Assembly (NCBI RefSeq): GCF_028010285.1 | Contig: NZ_CP116304.1 | Location: 1,132,501 to 1,196,500, forward strand | DNA: 64,000 nt | Source of the DNA: Pseudomonas sp. Q1-7 | GTDB lineage: Bacteria; Pseudomonadota; Gammaproteobacteria; Pseudomonadales; Pseudomonadaceae | Direction: 5' to 3' | Shown here: one piece after another, positions 16,098 to 26,742 of the stretch | How positions within the stretch are numbered: the stretch's first letter is position 1 | How the letters are laid out: each line of letters opens with the position of its first letter | Program-made: the position numbers and the translations under genes | Notes under the pieces: generated by a model | What the model saw: the letters and a program-made list of their open reading frames with translations, nothing else | What the model was told of the DNA's origin: nothing | Database searches by the model: none

Positions 16098-16592
16098 ATG
16101 GAACGCTTTCTAGAGAACTCGATGTATGCCGCACGCTGGCTGCTGGCGCCGATCTACTTCGGCCTTTCCCTGGCACTGTTGGCGCTGACCCTGAAATTCT
16201 TCCAGGAAGTCCTGCATATCCTGCCGCACGTGTTCGAAAAGACCGAGGCGGACCTGATCCTGGTACTGCTCTCGCTGATCGATATGTCGCTGGTCGGCGG
16301 CCTGCTGGTGATGGTGATGATCTCCGGCTACGAGAACTTCGTTTCGCAACTGGACATCGATGAAGACAAGGAGAAGCTGAGCTGGCTCGGCAAGATGGAT
16401 TCCGGCTCGCTGAAGATGAAGGTGGCCGCATCCATCGTGGCAATTTCCTCCATCCACCTGCTGCGCATCTTCATGGACGCGCAGAACATCGATAACGGCA
16501 AGATCATGTGGTACGTGATCCTGCACATGACCTTCGTCCTCTCCGCCTTCGCCATGGGCTACCTGGACAAGATGACCAAGCACGACCACTGA
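16098..16592 (+). CDS. YqhA/UPF0114 (TIGR00645) inner-membrane protein
   Basis: A 164-residue protein with three or four hydrophobic segments ([78 protein letters not shown]). The motif [12 protein letters not shown] with NFVSQLD is characteristic of the UPF0114/YqhA family. Integral inner-membrane protein of unknown role. Same position as PA4574. A TATACT at about 16059 may be its -10 element. Confidence 0.9.
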   Translation: MERFLENSMYAARWLLAPIYFGLSLALLALTLKFFQEVLHILPHVFEKTEADLILVLLSLIDMSLVGGLLVMVMISGYENFVSQLDIDEDKEKLSWLGKMDSGSLKMKVAASIVAISSIHLLRIFMDAQNIDNGKIMWYVILHMTFVLSAFAMGYLDKMTKHDH

Positions 16593-16615
16593 CGCCTGCT
16601 TCCAGACCGCCCATG

Positions 16616-16653
16616 CCGCCCGGCCGCTGAAAAGCGGACGGGCGGTTGCGTTT
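16616..16653 (+). terminator. Hairpin after the YqhA-like gene
   Basis: CCGCCCG-GCCGCT / AGCGG-A-CGGGCGG forms a GC-rich stem with a GAAA-type loop and is followed by TTGCGTTT. It is a plausible terminator, although the T-tract is poor. Confidence 0.5.
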
Positions 16654-16715
16654 CCGGCGCCCCCATAGCGCCTCGTGCATTAGATTTGAGGTGTACAGCG
16701 CGCGAGGGCGACGCC

Positions 16716-17021
16716 ATGAAATTGCACGACCTCACCAGCCATGCCCGTGCCGGGCACGTTGAAGAAATCAACCTGATCTCCCTGGAGGGTGGCATCTACT
16801 TGCTGGAAGCCCGAATCGACGGTCGCTCCCATCACTTGGATGACGGCCAGGGCCACGCCACCCACCTGCGTTCGGTCGAGCATGCCCGGGAAGTGCTCCA
16901 CGAATTCCCCGACCTGCCCTTCCACCTGGTTCACAGCGTGGTACACGACGAGATGTGCGGGATGGATGCGGATAGCCAGGACACGGTGCGCGTTCCCCTC
17001 TCCACCCGCATCGCCCACTGA
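16716..17021 (+). CDS. DUF6482-type small conserved protein
   Basis: A 101-residue acidic protein, rich in histidine, with the sequence ISLEGGIYLLEA and the end segment MCGMDADSQDTVRVPLS that recur in small Pseudomonas proteins at the PA4573 position. No signal peptide or membrane segment. The ATG at 16716 with GAGGGCG upstream is preferred over an in-frame ATG 30 bp earlier. Function unknown. Confidence 0.7.
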   Translation: MKLHDLTSHARAGHVEEINLISLEGGIYLLEARIDGRSHHLDDGQGHATHLRSVEHAREVLHEFPDLPFHLVHSVVHDEMCGMDADSQDTVRVPLSTRIAH

Positions 17022-17108
17022 GCCTGGCGCGACCGACGGCGGTCCGCGCTCGGGGAAGGAAGCTGTGCTAGTCTGGCCGGCCTTTTTTCCCCTGAGCGGA
17101 GTTCCGCC

Positions 17109-17726
17109 ATGTCCCAACTTGATCTCTCTACCGACGAAACCCGCGTCAGCTACGGAATCGGCCGTCAGCTCGGCGACCAGATCCGTGACAATCCTCCGCC
17201 TGGCGTGAGTCTGGATGCCGTGCTGGCCGGCCTTAGCGATGCCTTCCAGGGGCTGGAAAGCCGCGTTGACGGCGCTGCCCTGTCCGCGAGCTTCCGCGTG
17301 ATTCGCGAGCGCATGCAGGCTGAAGCCCAGGCAAAGGCTGAGGCGGCCGCGGGCGCTGGTCGTGCTTATCTGGAAGAGAATGCCAAGCGTGCGGACGTGA
17401 CCGTCCTGCCGTCCGGCCTGCAGTACGAAGTGCTGGTGGCGGGCGAGGGCGCCAAGCCGTCGGCCGAGGACACCGTGCGCACCCACTACCACGGCACCCT
17501 GATCGACGGCACCGTGTTCGACAGCTCCTACGATCGCGGTCAGCCGGCGGAATTCCCGGTAGGTGGAGTGATCGCCGGCTGGGTCGAGGCCCTGCAGCTG
17601 ATGAACACCGGTAGCAAGTGGCGTCTCTACGTGCCGAGCGAACTGGCCTACGGCGGCCAGGCCGTCGGCAGCATCCCGCCGCACAGCGTGCTGGTGTTCG
17701 ACGTGGAACTCCTGGACATCCTCTGA
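17109..17726 (+). CDS. fklB: FKBP-type peptidyl-prolyl isomerase FklB
   Basis: A 205-residue protein with an N-terminal dimerisation part (SYGIGRQLGDQI, helical to about residue 90, as in FkpA/Mip N-domains) and a C-terminal FKBP domain (GTVFDSSYDRGQPAEFPVGGVIAGW, LYVPSELAYG, LVFDVELLDI). It catalyses cis-trans isomerisation of prolyl bonds. No signal peptide is visible, so it is probably cytoplasmic like E. coli FklB. The start has CGGAG 8 bp upstream. Confidence 0.93.
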   Translation: MSQLDLSTDETRVSYGIGRQLGDQIRDNPPPGVSLDAVLAGLSDAFQGLESRVDGAALSASFRVIRERMQAEAQAKAEAAAGAGRAYLEENAKRADVTVLPSGLQYEVLVAGEGAKPSAEDTVRTHYHGTLIDGTVFDSSYDRGQPAEFPVGGVIAGWVEALQLMNTGSKWRLYVPSELAYGGQAVGSIPPHSVLVFDVELLDIL

Positions 17727-17866
17727 CCCGGAGTGACTCCTGGACGAGCCTTCCCTGGCCCGCCCAGGAACCGGCGAGGGCGCCTTTGCCCTCGCTGCAA
17801 GCCTGGCGCCCGGGCGCCCGGCTTGCGGACGACGCATCCTGGCGTCATCCGGAATCCCACCTGCTT

Positions 17867-18109
17867 TCAGTGCGCTTCGCCGTGCGGCCGCAGCGCCCTG
17901 GCATAGCAGAATAGAAAAAGATTGCGCACCAACTCCTTGAGTACCAAGGGCTCGCTGGAGTTCAGGCCGGCGAGGTCCAGATCGCCCTGATCGCGCAGTT
18001 CATCGAGCGCATCTTCTTCCAGCACCGCGCAGACTTCGCCGGTTTCCCGGTGGAGTATCCGCAGATAGGGGTGTGGGCGATCCAGCCAGGCATCGATCAG
18101 GTAGGTCAT
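17867..18109 (-). CDS. Small conserved protein, possibly iron-regulated (PA4570-like)
   Basis: An 80-residue protein without signal or membrane segments and without recognised domain. It is rich in Leu and acidic residues (EEDALDELRDQGDLDLAGLN) and ends in an aromatic-rich helix (LVRNLFLFCYARALRP). A strong AAGGAG ribosome site lies 8 bp before the ATG. Its promoter is overlapped by a Fur-box-like sequence. The PA4570 gene occupies the same place in P. aeruginosa. Function unknown. Confidence 0.75.
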   Translation of the reverse strand: MTYLIDAWLDRPHPYLRILHRETGEVCAVLEEDALDELRDQGDLDLAGLNSSEPLVLKELVRNLFLFCYARALRPHGEAH

Positions 18110-18135
18110 GGCTCATCTCCTTGAAAGAACATTTA

Positions 18136-18167
18136 GATGAGAATAATTCCTATTAGCAAAATAGCAA
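18136..18167 (-). promoter_or_regulatory. Promoter overlapped by a Fur-box-like site
   Basis: On the minus strand TTGCTA (18167-18162) and TATTCT (18145-18140) form a sigma70 promoter with a 16-bp spacer. The plus-strand text GATGAGAATAATTCCTATTA (18136-18155) resembles the Fur recognition sequence (GATAATGATAATCATTATC) and covers the -10 and spacer, so iron-loaded Fur would block transcription of the 80-residue gene. Confidence 0.65.
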
Positions 18168-18199
18168 GCGCCAATCGATGCCTTTTGTCCAGGCAGAAA

Positions 18200-18224
18200 A
18201 AAGCCCGTCACGGGGACGGGCTTT
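18200..18224 (-). terminator. Intrinsic terminator of ispB
   Basis: AAAGCCCGTC / GACGGGCTTT, a 10-bp stem with a 5-nt loop. Read on the minus strand it is followed by TTTTTT directly downstream of the ispB stop. Confidence 0.85.
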
Positions 18225-18239
18225 CGTCGATTCAGGCGC

Positions 18240-19208
18240 TCAGTGGGTCCGGGCCACGGCGAACTCGGTGAGTTCCTTCAGGGCATCGCGGTACTCGCTG
18301 GATGGCAATTGGTCCAGGCAAGCGATGGCGCGGGCAGCGTAGTCGCGCGCCAGGCGGGCGGTGTAGTCCAGGGCGCCAGCCGCTTCCACGGCGGCTCGGA
18401 TGCCTTCGAGGTCCTGGCTGCCGCCCTGCTGGATCGCCTTGCGTACCAGGGCGGCCTGTTCCGGGCTGCCGTCGCGCATGGTGGCGATCAGCGGCAAGGT
18501 GGGTTTGCCCTCGGCCAGGTCATCGCCGACGTTCTTGCCCAGGGTGGCGGCGTCGCCACGGTAGTCCAGCAGGTCGTCCACCAGTTGGAAGGCAATGCCC
18601 AGGGCGTCGCCGAACTGGCGCAGGGCTTCGGCCTGCTCGGTGCTGGCATTGGCCAGTACGGCGGCGCTGTGGGTGGACGCCTCGAAGAGCATCGCGGTCT
18701 TGCCGCGGATGACTTCCATGTAGGTCTCCTCCGTGGTACTGGCGTCGCGAATCTTGGACAGCTGCAGCACTTCGCCTTCGGCGATCACGCGGGTGGCCTG
18801 GGAGATGATGCGCATCACCGGCATGGAGCCGAGTTCCACCATCATTTCGAAGGAGCGGGCATAGAGGAAGTCGCCTACCAGCACGCTGGGCGCGTTGCCC
18901 CAGAGGGCGTTGGCGGTGGAGCGGCCGCGGCGCAGGCCGGAGGCATCCACCACGTCGTCGTGGAGCAGGGTGGAGGTATGCAGGAACTCGATGGTGGCGG
19001 CCAGCAGGCGCAGTTGGTCGCCGCCGAAGCCCAGGGCATTGCCGCTGAGCAGCACCAGCAGTGGGCGCAGGCGCTTGCCGCCGGCGGATACGATGTAGTC
19101 ACCGATCTTCTCCACCAGGGGAACGCGGGAGGTCAGTTGTCGGCGAATGATTTCGTCGACAGCGGTAAAGTCGTCCGCCACCACGCGGTAGAAAGCCTGG
19201 GGTTGCAT
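18240..19208 (-). CDS. ispB: Octaprenyl (polyprenyl) diphosphate synthase
   Basis: A 322-residue trans-prenyltransferase. The first aspartate-rich motif is LLHDDVVDAS and the second is QLVDDLLDYRGD; GGKRLRPLLVLL is the substrate-binding segment. It condenses isopentenyl diphosphate units to make the ubiquinone side chain. Length and position next to the divergent rplU-rpmA pair match ispB of other gammaproteobacteria. Confidence 0.95.
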   Translation of the reverse strand: MQPQAFYRVVADDFTAVDEIIRRQLTSRVPLVEKIGDYIVSAGGKRLRPLLVLLSGNALGFGGDQLRLLAATIEFLHTSTLLHDDVVDASGLRRGRSTANALWGNAPSVLVGDFLYARSFEMMVELGSMPVMRIISQATRVIAEGEVLQLSKIRDASTTEETYMEVIRGKTAMLFEASTHSAAVLANASTEQAEALRQFGDALGIAFQLVDDLLDYRGDAATLGKNVGDDLAEGKPTLPLIATMRDGSPEQAALVRKAIQQGGSQDLEGIRAAVEAAGALDYTARLARDYAARAIACLDQLPSSEYRDALKELTEFAVARTH

Positions 19209-19287
19209 CGGCCAGAAGTGCTCCTGTTGGGATGCGCGGCATGCTAGGGACCGGGCTGGGGGCTGTCAAGGCGAGCGCCGGCGGCGC

Positions 19288-19316
19288 TTGCGCGGGAATC
19301 CCGGCTTGCGTACAAT
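19288..19316 (+). promoter_or_regulatory. Sigma70 promoter of rplU-rpmA
   Basis: TTGCGC and TACAAT separated by 17 bp. Transcription would start around 19323, leaving a leader of about 130 nt before rplU. Confidence 0.65.
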
Positions 19317-19452
19317 CGCGGCCCCTGAACTTCCTTGGGCATTTTCCTGCCTTACGCAATTGCACGGGCGTCAGTTCCGGCCCCATGCAGCCATGCCGAC
19401 CCATACCTCTTTTTATAAAGCGTCGGGTGAGCAGGTTTAACGGAGAAAATCC

Positions 19453-19764
19453 ATGTACGCAGTTATCGTTACCGGCGGCAAGCAATACAAAGTCGCTGAA
19501 GGTGAATTCCTGAAGGTCGAGAAGCTCGAAGTCGCCACCGGCGAATCCGTGACTTTCGACCGCGTCCTGCTGATCGGCAATGGCGACGACGTGAAAATCG
19601 GTGCTCCGGTCGTTGATGGCGCCAAAGTAGTCGCTGAAGTGGTCTCCCAAGGCCGTCACGACAAAGTGCGCATCATCAAGTTCCGCCGTCGTAAGCACCA
19701 CATGAAGCGCCAGGGCCACCGCCAGTGGTTCACTGAAATCAAGATCACCGGCATCCAGGCCTAA
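19453..19764 (+). CDS. rplU: 50S ribosomal protein L21
   Basis: A 103-residue protein beginning [14 protein letters not shown], with the family motifs KVEKL and [16 protein letters not shown]...TEIKITGI. It binds 23S rRNA in the large subunit. GGAG precedes the ATG. It is co-transcribed with rpmA 24 bp downstream. Confidence 0.98.
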   Translation: MYAVIVTGGKQYKVAEGEFLKVEKLEVATGESVTFDRVLLIGNGDDVKIGAPVVDGAKVVAEVVSQGRHDKVRIIKFRRRKHHMKRQGHRQWFTEIKITGIQA

Positions 19765-19788
19765 TTTCCTTTTTGGAGGATTTGACTC

Positions 19789-21404
<1,616 letters not shown>

Positions 21405-21477
21405 TTCCGGCGCCACCCGGCGCTGTGGACTGTTCGCATGGCCGCGCGGCCGTAGCTTCTAACTAGGGTTGGACGAT

Positions 21478-22596
21478 ATGCGGGACAAGGTGACTGGCGC
21501 GCGGCGCTGGGTGGTGAAGATCGGTAGTGCTCTGCTGACCGCTGACGGCCGAGGGCTGGATCGCTCGGCCATGGCGGTCTGGGTCGAGCAGATGGTTGCC
21601 CTGCGCAATGCGGGGGTCGAGCTGGTGCTGGTGTCCTCTGGTGCTGTTGCGGCTGGCATGAGCCGTCTGGGGTGGTCCAGTCGTCCAAGTGCGGTCCATG
21701 AGTTGCAGGCCGCTGCCGCGGTGGGGCAGATGGGGTTGGTGCAGGCCTGGGAGTCCAGCTTCGCCGAGCACGGTCGTCATACCGCGCAGATTCTCCTGAC
21801 CCACGATGACCTGTCCGACCGCAAGCGCTACCTGAACGCGCGCAGCACCTTGCGTACCCTGGTGGAGCTAGGGGCGATTCCGGTGATCAACGAGAACGAC
21901 ACCGTGGTCACGGATGAAATCCGCTTTGGCGACAACGATACCTTGGCGGCACTGGTGGCCAACCTGGTGGAGGCCGACCTGCTGGTGATTCTCACCGATC
22001 GGGACGGCATGTTCGATGCCGACCCCCGTCACAATCCAGATGCCCAACTGATTTCCGAGGCTCGCGCCGATGATTCGGCCCTGGACGCCGTGGCGGGCGG
22101 CTCCGGTGGAGCCCTGGGGCGTGGTGGCATGCAGACCAAGCTGCGCGCGGCGCGCCTGGCAGCGCGCTCCGGGGCTCACACTGTGATCGTTGGTGGTCGC
22201 ATCGAGCGTGTGCTGGATCGTCTCAAGACGGGCGAGCGCCTGGGCACCCTGCTGGCGCCCGAGCGCGGCATGCTGGCGGCGCGCAAGCAGTGGTTGGCCG
22301 GCCATCTGCAGACCCGTGGCACCCTGGTGCTCGATGCCGGTGCGGTGAAGGCGCTGCGCGAGGCTCGCAAGAGCCTGTTGCCGGTCGGCGTGAAGGCTGT
22401 CCAGGGCAGCTTCCGTCGAGGGGAAATGGTGGTCTGCGTCGGGCCTGATGGGGTCGAGATCGCGCGTGGCCTGGCCAACTACAGTGCGCTCGAGGCGCAG
22501 AAGATCATCGGTCAGTCGTCCGATCTCATCGAGAAGTTGCTGGGCTATGTCGACGAGCCTGAGTTGGTGCATCGCGACAATCTGGTTCTGGTCTGA
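21478..22596 (+). CDS. proB: Glutamate 5-kinase
   Basis: A 372-residue enzyme with the amino-acid kinase domain ([65 protein letters not shown]) and a C-terminal PUA domain ([14 protein letters not shown] ... [15 protein letters not shown]). It phosphorylates glutamate in the first step of proline synthesis. The ATG at 21478 (MRDKVTG) is the start used by homologues; a TTG 9 bp earlier is also in frame. It follows obg closely. Confidence 0.96.
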   Translation: MRDKVTGARRWVVKIGSALLTADGRGLDRSAMAVWVEQMVALRNAGVELVLVSSGAVAAGMSRLGWSSRPSAVHELQAAAAVGQMGLVQAWESSFAEHGRHTAQILLTHDDLSDRKRYLNARSTLRTLVELGAIPVINENDTVVTDEIRFGDNDTLAALVANLVEADLLVILTDRDGMFDADPRHNPDAQLISEARADDSALDAVAGGSGGALGRGGMQTKLRAARLAARSGAHTVIVGGRIERVLDRLKTGERLGTLLAPERGMLAARKQWLAGHLQTRGTLVLDAGAVKALREARKSLLPVGVKAVQGSFRRGEMVVCVGPDGVEIARGLANYSALEAQKIIGQSSDLIEKLLGYVDEPELVHRDNLVLV

Positions 22597-22609
22597 GGCT
22601 GGCGGAAGG

Positions 22610-23074
22610 ATGCGACTGATCAAGGGAATGGCGGCTGCGTTGCTGACGATGCCGCTGCTGGTTGCGGCCGAGGAAATCGGTTCGGTGTCCACCGTATTCA
22701 AGTGGGTGGGGCCGAACGACAAGATCGTGGTAGAGGCGTTCGACGATCCCCGGGTGGAGGGCGTGACCTGCTACCTGTCGCGTGCGAAGACCGGTGGGGT
22801 AAAAGGAGGTCTGGGGCTGGCCGAAGATCGCGCCGAAGCCTCCATCGCCTGTCGTCAGGTGGGGCCGATTCGCTTCAAGGGTGAACTCAAGGATGGCGAG
22901 GAAGTGTTCAAGGAGCGCACTTCGCTGGTGTTCAAGACCATGCAGGTGGTGCGTTTCTTCGACCAGAAGCGCAACACGCTGGTGTATCTGGTCTACAGCG
23001 ACCGGGTGATCGAGGGCAGTCCGCAGAACGCGGTCACGGCGATTCCTGTCCTGCCCTGGCCAGGTAAGCCTTGA
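22610..23074 (+). CDS. CreA-family periplasmic protein
   Basis: A 154-residue protein with a signal peptide ([20 protein letters not shown]) and the CreA core ([58 protein letters not shown]...[15 protein letters not shown]). Function of CreA is unknown. It begins 13 bp after proB with GGAAGGATG as ribosome site. Its original terminator is interrupted by an IS element. Confidence 0.88.
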   Translation: MRLIKGMAAALLTMPLLVAAEEIGSVSTVFKWVGPNDKIVVEAFDDPRVEGVTCYLSRAKTGGVKGGLGLAEDRAEASIACRQVGPIRFKGELKDGEEVFKERTSLVFKTMQVVRFFDQKRNTLVYLVYSDRVIEGSPQNAVTAIPVLPWPGKP

Positions 23075-23089
23075 GTCAAAGGAAAAGCC

Positions 23090-24531
23090 CGGCATGCCGT
23101 AATGCTGTTCACTTAAGCGGAGCAGCCTTGCGGTCCACCGGGTAGCGGGTCTTGGAAATCTTCACCGTCCTGGGTCTTGATGGCTTGGGGCGGTGATCCA
23201 GAAACAGTCCGCCAATACCGGCTCGCAACTCCGACAGGCGACGGCCCGTGGCCGAAATCGGGTTGGCCGCCGCCATCACGATCAATTGCACGGCGATATA
23301 GTGAGCCACCGGCTTGAAGCGGATGTCGGCGGGTGAGCGGCCGAAGGCGACTGCCGCCTGACCGGCCTCACGGCGGATGATGTTGTAGGCCAGCAACAAT
23401 CCCCAGACCTCCTGGTAGACCAACGCCTTGACCTTGCTGCGCAGGGTCACCGCATTCTGCTGCAGGGAACTCTTGATGTTCCGGAAACCCAGTTCGATCT
23501 CCCAGCGCTCCCGGTACAGTGTGGCGACCGCCTTGGCGCTGTAGCGCTCGGCCGGCAGCGAGGTCAGAACGGTTTTTACCTTGCCCTGGACTTCGTAGCT
23601 GACCTCGCGCACCTCCCAGTGCGTGGGTAGGTTCGGGTTACGGTTTCGCGCCTGGGGCGACACCTTCATGCGCAACAGGCGATCCCCTTTGCCATAACGC
23701 GTCACTTCCTCGCTGACTAGACCCTGGCGGGCCGGGATCAACCAATGTCGGTGGTCACCGCCCTTGTTCAACCCCAACAGCAAGTCGGCGCTCCAGAACC
23801 CCTTGTCGAACAAGGTCACCGAATGGTCGGGAATCTGCTGCACAAAGGCATCGGCCAAACGCATTTCACTGCGCCGGTATGGGCTCAGCTGGGCATCCAG
23901 AATCAAGTGCGAGCGCACGTTCATCAGGGCCACGAGCCGCAGCATGGGGAACGGCGTCTGACGGTCGGTGGCGGTATTGCCAGAGCCGAAATGCTCCCGC
24001 AGTTCGGGTGTATCCGGGGTGCGCAGCAGTGCACCATCCACCGCCAACACCTGCAGGCCCTGCCAGCTATCGCCGTCATAGCGCTCACACCCCCATTGCT
24101 GACCCGTCTGGCGAAACAGCCATTCAACCGGATCGGCCCCCAGCCGTTTGCGTGCCTCGGTGACCCCACTTCTGGCCAGCAGGTGGTCGGAGGCCAGCCC
24201 CTGGGCGCAGATGTTCAGGCGCCGCGCCACCTCATGGACCGGCTCGTCGCGGAACAAGGCCATGCCGAGCACCAGCCAGAGCACCTGATCACTGGGCAGG
24301 CGTCGGCGGCGGATGGTGGCCTGGGCAGAAAGGTCCAGCGCCGACGCCACCCACTCGATCGGGATGTTTTGGGTGAAGGTGCTCAAGTCGGAGAAGTTGA
24401 ACAACTCGCCCAGGTCGAGCAACTGCTGTTGAAAGGACATAAAAAATCCGATGCCAGAGGTCTGGCATCGGATTCTCGGGGAGCCTCGGCTGCAGCTCAA
24501 ATGCTTATGTGAACAGCATTACGGCATGCCG
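23090..24531. mobile_element. Complete IS4-family element with 10-bp target duplication
   Basis: The element proper is 23100-24521 (1422 bp). Its terminal inverted repeats TAATGCTGTTCACTTAAGC (23100-23118) and, on the other strand, TAATGCTGTTCACATAAGC (24521-24503) differ at one of 19 positions. It is flanked by CGGCATGCCG on both sides (23090-23099, 24522-24531), a 10-bp target duplication, although the site is itself a palindrome. Removing element and one copy restores a terminator, AAAAGCC-CGGCATGCCG-GGCTTTTT, behind the creA-like gene. One transposase gene fills the element on the minus strand; its stop codon lies inside the left repeat. Confidence 0.9.
23109..24440 (-). CDS. IS4-family transposase
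   Basis: A 443-residue DDE transposase. The first catalytic aspartate is in VLAVDGALLRTP, the second probably in SVTLFDKGFWSADLL, and the glutamate is in the IS4 signature Y-x2-R-x3-E-x6-K, seen as YRERWEIELGFRNIK. The N-terminal region (LPSDQVLWLVLGMALFRDEPVHEVARRL) is typical of the IS4 subgroup with an N-terminal DUF4372-like domain. Start ATG 24440 (MSFQQQLLDL); a longer frame upstream runs into the terminal repeat. It appears intact. Confidence 0.93.
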   Translation of the reverse strand: MSFQQQLLDLGELFNFSDLSTFTQNIPIEWVASALDLSAQATIRRRRLPSDQVLWLVLGMALFRDEPVHEVARRLNICAQGLASDHLLARSGVTEARKRLGADPVEWLFRQTGQQWGCERYDGDSWQGLQVLAVDGALLRTPDTPELREHFGSGNTATDRQTPFPMLRLVALMNVRSHLILDAQLSPYRRSEMRLADAFVQQIPDHSVTLFDKGFWSADLLLGLNKGGDHRHWLIPARQGLVSEEVTRYGKGDRLLRMKVSPQARNRNPNLPTHWEVREVSYEVQGKVKTVLTSLPAERYSAKAVATLYRERWEIELGFRNIKSSLQQNAVTLRSKVKALVYQEVWGLLLAYNIIRREAGQAAVAFGRSPADIRFKPVAHYIAVQLIVMAAANPISATGRRLSELRAGIGGLFLDHRPKPSRPRTVKISKTRYPVDRKAAPLK

Positions 24532-24567
24532 GGCTTTTTCATGAGTGGGCTGGATTCTGTGGGCAAT

Positions 24568-24596
24568 AAAAAACCGGCCAGAAGGCCGGTTTTTCG
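24568..24596. terminator. Intrinsic terminator of rpsT
   Basis: AAAAACCGGCC / GGCCGGTTTTT with loop AGAA, symmetrical with A- and T-tracts on both sides, so it works in both directions. It lies directly after the rpsT stop. Confidence 0.92.
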
Positions 24597-24609
24597 CAAG
24601 AACTCAAGC

Positions 24610-24885
24610 TCAGGCAGCAGCTTGACCGAGCGCCTTGATGTGGGCGTTCAGGCGGCTCTTGTGACGAGCGGCTTTGTTCTTGTGGATGATGCCCTTGTCG
24701 GCCATGCGGTCGATTACCGGCACGGCAGCGGTGTAAGCAGCCTGGGCCTTGGGCAGGTCTTTGGCGTCGATGGCCTTGACCACGTTCTTGATGTAGGTAC
24801 GAACCATGGAGCGCAGGCTGGCGTTATGGCTACGACGCTTCTCAGCCTGTTTGGCGCGTTTTTTGGCAGAAGGTGTGTTGGCCAC
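24610..24885 (-). CDS. rpsT: 30S ribosomal protein S20
   Basis: A 91-residue basic protein, [18 protein letters not shown]...[11 protein letters not shown], that binds 16S rRNA. The start is a GTG at 24885 with GAGGAG 7 bp upstream; a TTG two codons further upstream overlaps the spacing and is less likely. A non-ATG start is also found in E. coli rpsT, where it allows autoregulation of translation. Confidence 0.95.
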   Translation of the reverse strand: MANTPSAKKRAKQAEKRRSHNASLRSMVRTYIKNVVKAIDAKDLPKAQAAYTAAVPVIDRMADKGIIHKNKAARHKSRLNAHIKALGQAAA

Positions 24886-24932
24886 CGTCAAGCTCCTCGA
24901 AACTGGGGAATTGAATCAAATTAAGGCCGCGA

Positions 24933-24961
24933 ATCATGCCGAGGTGACTTTGCCTTGTCAA
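24933..24961 (-). promoter_or_regulatory. Sigma70 promoter of rpsT
   Basis: On the minus strand a perfect -35 TTGACA (24961-24956) and CATGAT (24938-24933) are separated by 17 bp, about 50 bp before the rpsT start. Confidence 0.6.
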
Positions 24962-25100
24962 GGGTGATCGGACAGGTCGGGCGACGAGCGTGAGCATCAT
25001 CGCGGGATGCTTTTATCCCGGCCGGACTCTACACTCGGCAACCTCGACCGACCGCCGGCAGTGTACCGGTGCGCCGTGCCACTCCTGTCCGGACACCTGA

Positions 25101-26636
25101 ATGAATCTGCTCAAGTCGCTGGCGGCCGTCAGCTCCATCACCATGCTTTCCCGTGTCCTGGGGTTTGTCCGCGACACCATCGTGGCGCGCTTCTTCGGCG
25201 CCGGCACGGCCACCGACGCCTTTTTCGTGGCATTCAGGCTGCCCAACCTACTGCGCCGCATCTTCGCCGAAGGGGCCTTTTCCCAAGCGTTCGTGCCCAT
25301 CCTGGCCGAATACAAGACCCAGCAGGGCGAGGAGGCGACCCGCACCTTCATTGCCTATATCGCCGGGCTGCTGACCCTGGCGTTGGCCTTGGTGACCCTG
25401 CTGGGCATCCTGGCCGCGCCCTGGGTGGTCTGGCTGACGGCTCCGGGCTTCGCCGATTCGCCCGAAAAATTCGCCCTGACCACTGACCTGTTGCGGGTGA
25501 CCTTTCCATACATTTTCCTGATTTCGCTGTCGTCCCTGGCGGGTGCCATTCTCAATACCTGGAACCGCTATGCGGTGCCGGCCTTCGTGCCGACCCTGCT
25601 GAACGTCAGCATGATCGCCTTCGCGCTGTTCCTGACGCCCTATTTCGACCCGCCGATCATGGCCCTGGGCTGGGCGGTGCTGGTCGGCGGCCTTGCCCAA
25701 CTGCTCTACCAACTGCCTTCGCTGAAGCGTATCGGCATGCTCGTGCTGCCGCGTCTGAACCTGCGCGACACCGGTGTCTGGCGCGTGCTCCGGCAAATGG
25801 GCGCGGCGATCTTCGGGGTTTCCGTGGGCCAGGTCTCGCTCATCCTCAACACCATCTTCGCCTCCTTCCTGGCGGCGGGTTCGGTGTCCTGGATGTACTA
25901 CGCCGACCGGCTGATGGAACTGCCCTCCGGCGTGCTGGGCGTGGCCTTGGGCACCATTCTGCTGCCGTCCCTGGCCAAGACCTATGCCAGCGATGATCGC
26001 CACGCCTACTCGCAACTGCTCGACTGGGGGCTGCGCCTGTGTTTCCTGCTGGTGCTGCCCTGCGCGCTGGCTCTGGCGCTGCTGGCCGAGCCGCTGACGG
26101 TGGCGCTGTTCCAGTACGGCAAGTTCACCGCCCACGATGCCCTGATGACCCAGCGCGCACTCATCGCCTATGCGGTCGGGCTGCTCGGGATCATCCTGGT
26201 GAAGGTGCTGGCGCCCGGGTTCTATGCGCGGCAGAACATCCGTACGCCGGTGAAGATCGCCCTCTTCACTCTGGTGGCGACCCAGTTGATGAATCTCGCG
26301 TTCGTCTTTCCCCTGCGTCATGCCGGGTTGGCTTTGGCCATCAGCCTGGCGGCCTGCATGAACGCCGGATTGCTCTACTGGCAGCTGCGCAAGCAGCAGC
26401 TGTTCCAGCCGCAGCCGGGGTGGGGGCGCTTCCTGCTCAAGCTGATGGTCTCCGTGCTGGTGATGTGCGCGGTGCTGCTGGGCGTGATGCAGCTGCTGCC
26501 CGCCTGGGAGCAGGGCAACATGGTCGAGCGCCTGCTGCGCCTGGGGCTGTTGGTGGGAGCAGGCGTAGTCGCCTATTTCGGCATGCTCGCGCTGTTGGGT
26601 TTCCGTCTGCGGGATTTCGCCCGGAAGGCCGTCTGA
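25101..26636 (+). CDS. murJ: Lipid II flippase MurJ (MviN)
   Basis: A 511-residue polytopic protein of the MOP superfamily with about 14 membrane segments. It begins [35 protein letters not shown] and contains [22 protein letters not shown], the conserved MurJ region. It moves lipid II across the inner membrane for peptidoglycan synthesis. It is divergent from rpsT, in the standard rpsT-murJ-ribF-ileS order. Confidence 0.95.
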   Translation: MNLLKSLAAVSSITMLSRVLGFVRDTIVARFFGAGTATDAFFVAFRLPNLLRRIFAEGAFSQAFVPILAEYKTQQGEEATRTFIAYIAGLLTLALALVTLLGILAAPWVVWLTAPGFADSPEKFALTTDLLRVTFPYIFLISLSSLAGAILNTWNRYAVPAFVPTLLNVSMIAFALFLTPYFDPPIMALGWAVLVGGLAQLLYQLPSLKRIGMLVLPRLNLRDTGVWRVLRQMGAAIFGVSVGQVSLILNTIFASFLAAGSVSWMYYADRLMELPSGVLGVALGTILLPSLAKTYASDDRHAYSQLLDWGLRLCFLLVLPCALALALLAEPLTVALFQYGKFTAHDALMTQRALIAYAVGLLGIILVKVLAPGFYARQNIRTPVKIALFTLVATQLMNLAFVFPLRHAGLALAISLAACMNAGLLYWQLRKQQLFQPQPGWGRFLLKLMVSVLVMCAVLLGVMQLLPAWEQGNMVERLLRLGLLVGAGVVAYFGMLALLGFRLRDFARKAV

Positions 26637-26687
26637 TTCAATGCTGCCCGCCGGCCGCTTGTCATGTCGGCAGGCTTGCTGCGCCTG

Positions 26688-26714
26688 TTGTCCGGCTCCG
26701 GCTGTGCGTATAAT
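26688..26714 (+). promoter_or_regulatory. Candidate promoter of the ribF-ileS operon
   Basis: A perfect -10 TATAAT (26709-26714) with TTGTCC 15 bp upstream (or TGTTGT at 17 bp), 28 bp before the ribF ATG. Confidence 0.5.
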
Positions 26715-26742
26715 CGACCACTTTGTGAACAAGACTTGTGCT

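Noticed and set aside
15928-16113. Short plus-strand frame of 61 codons before the YqhA-like gene.
   Set aside because: No ribosome site or motif; it covers the DnaA-box-like site and promoter region.
17773-17798. GCGAGGGC/GCCCTCGC hairpin after fklB considered as terminator.
   Set aside because: No T-tract follows, so it is not reported as a terminator.
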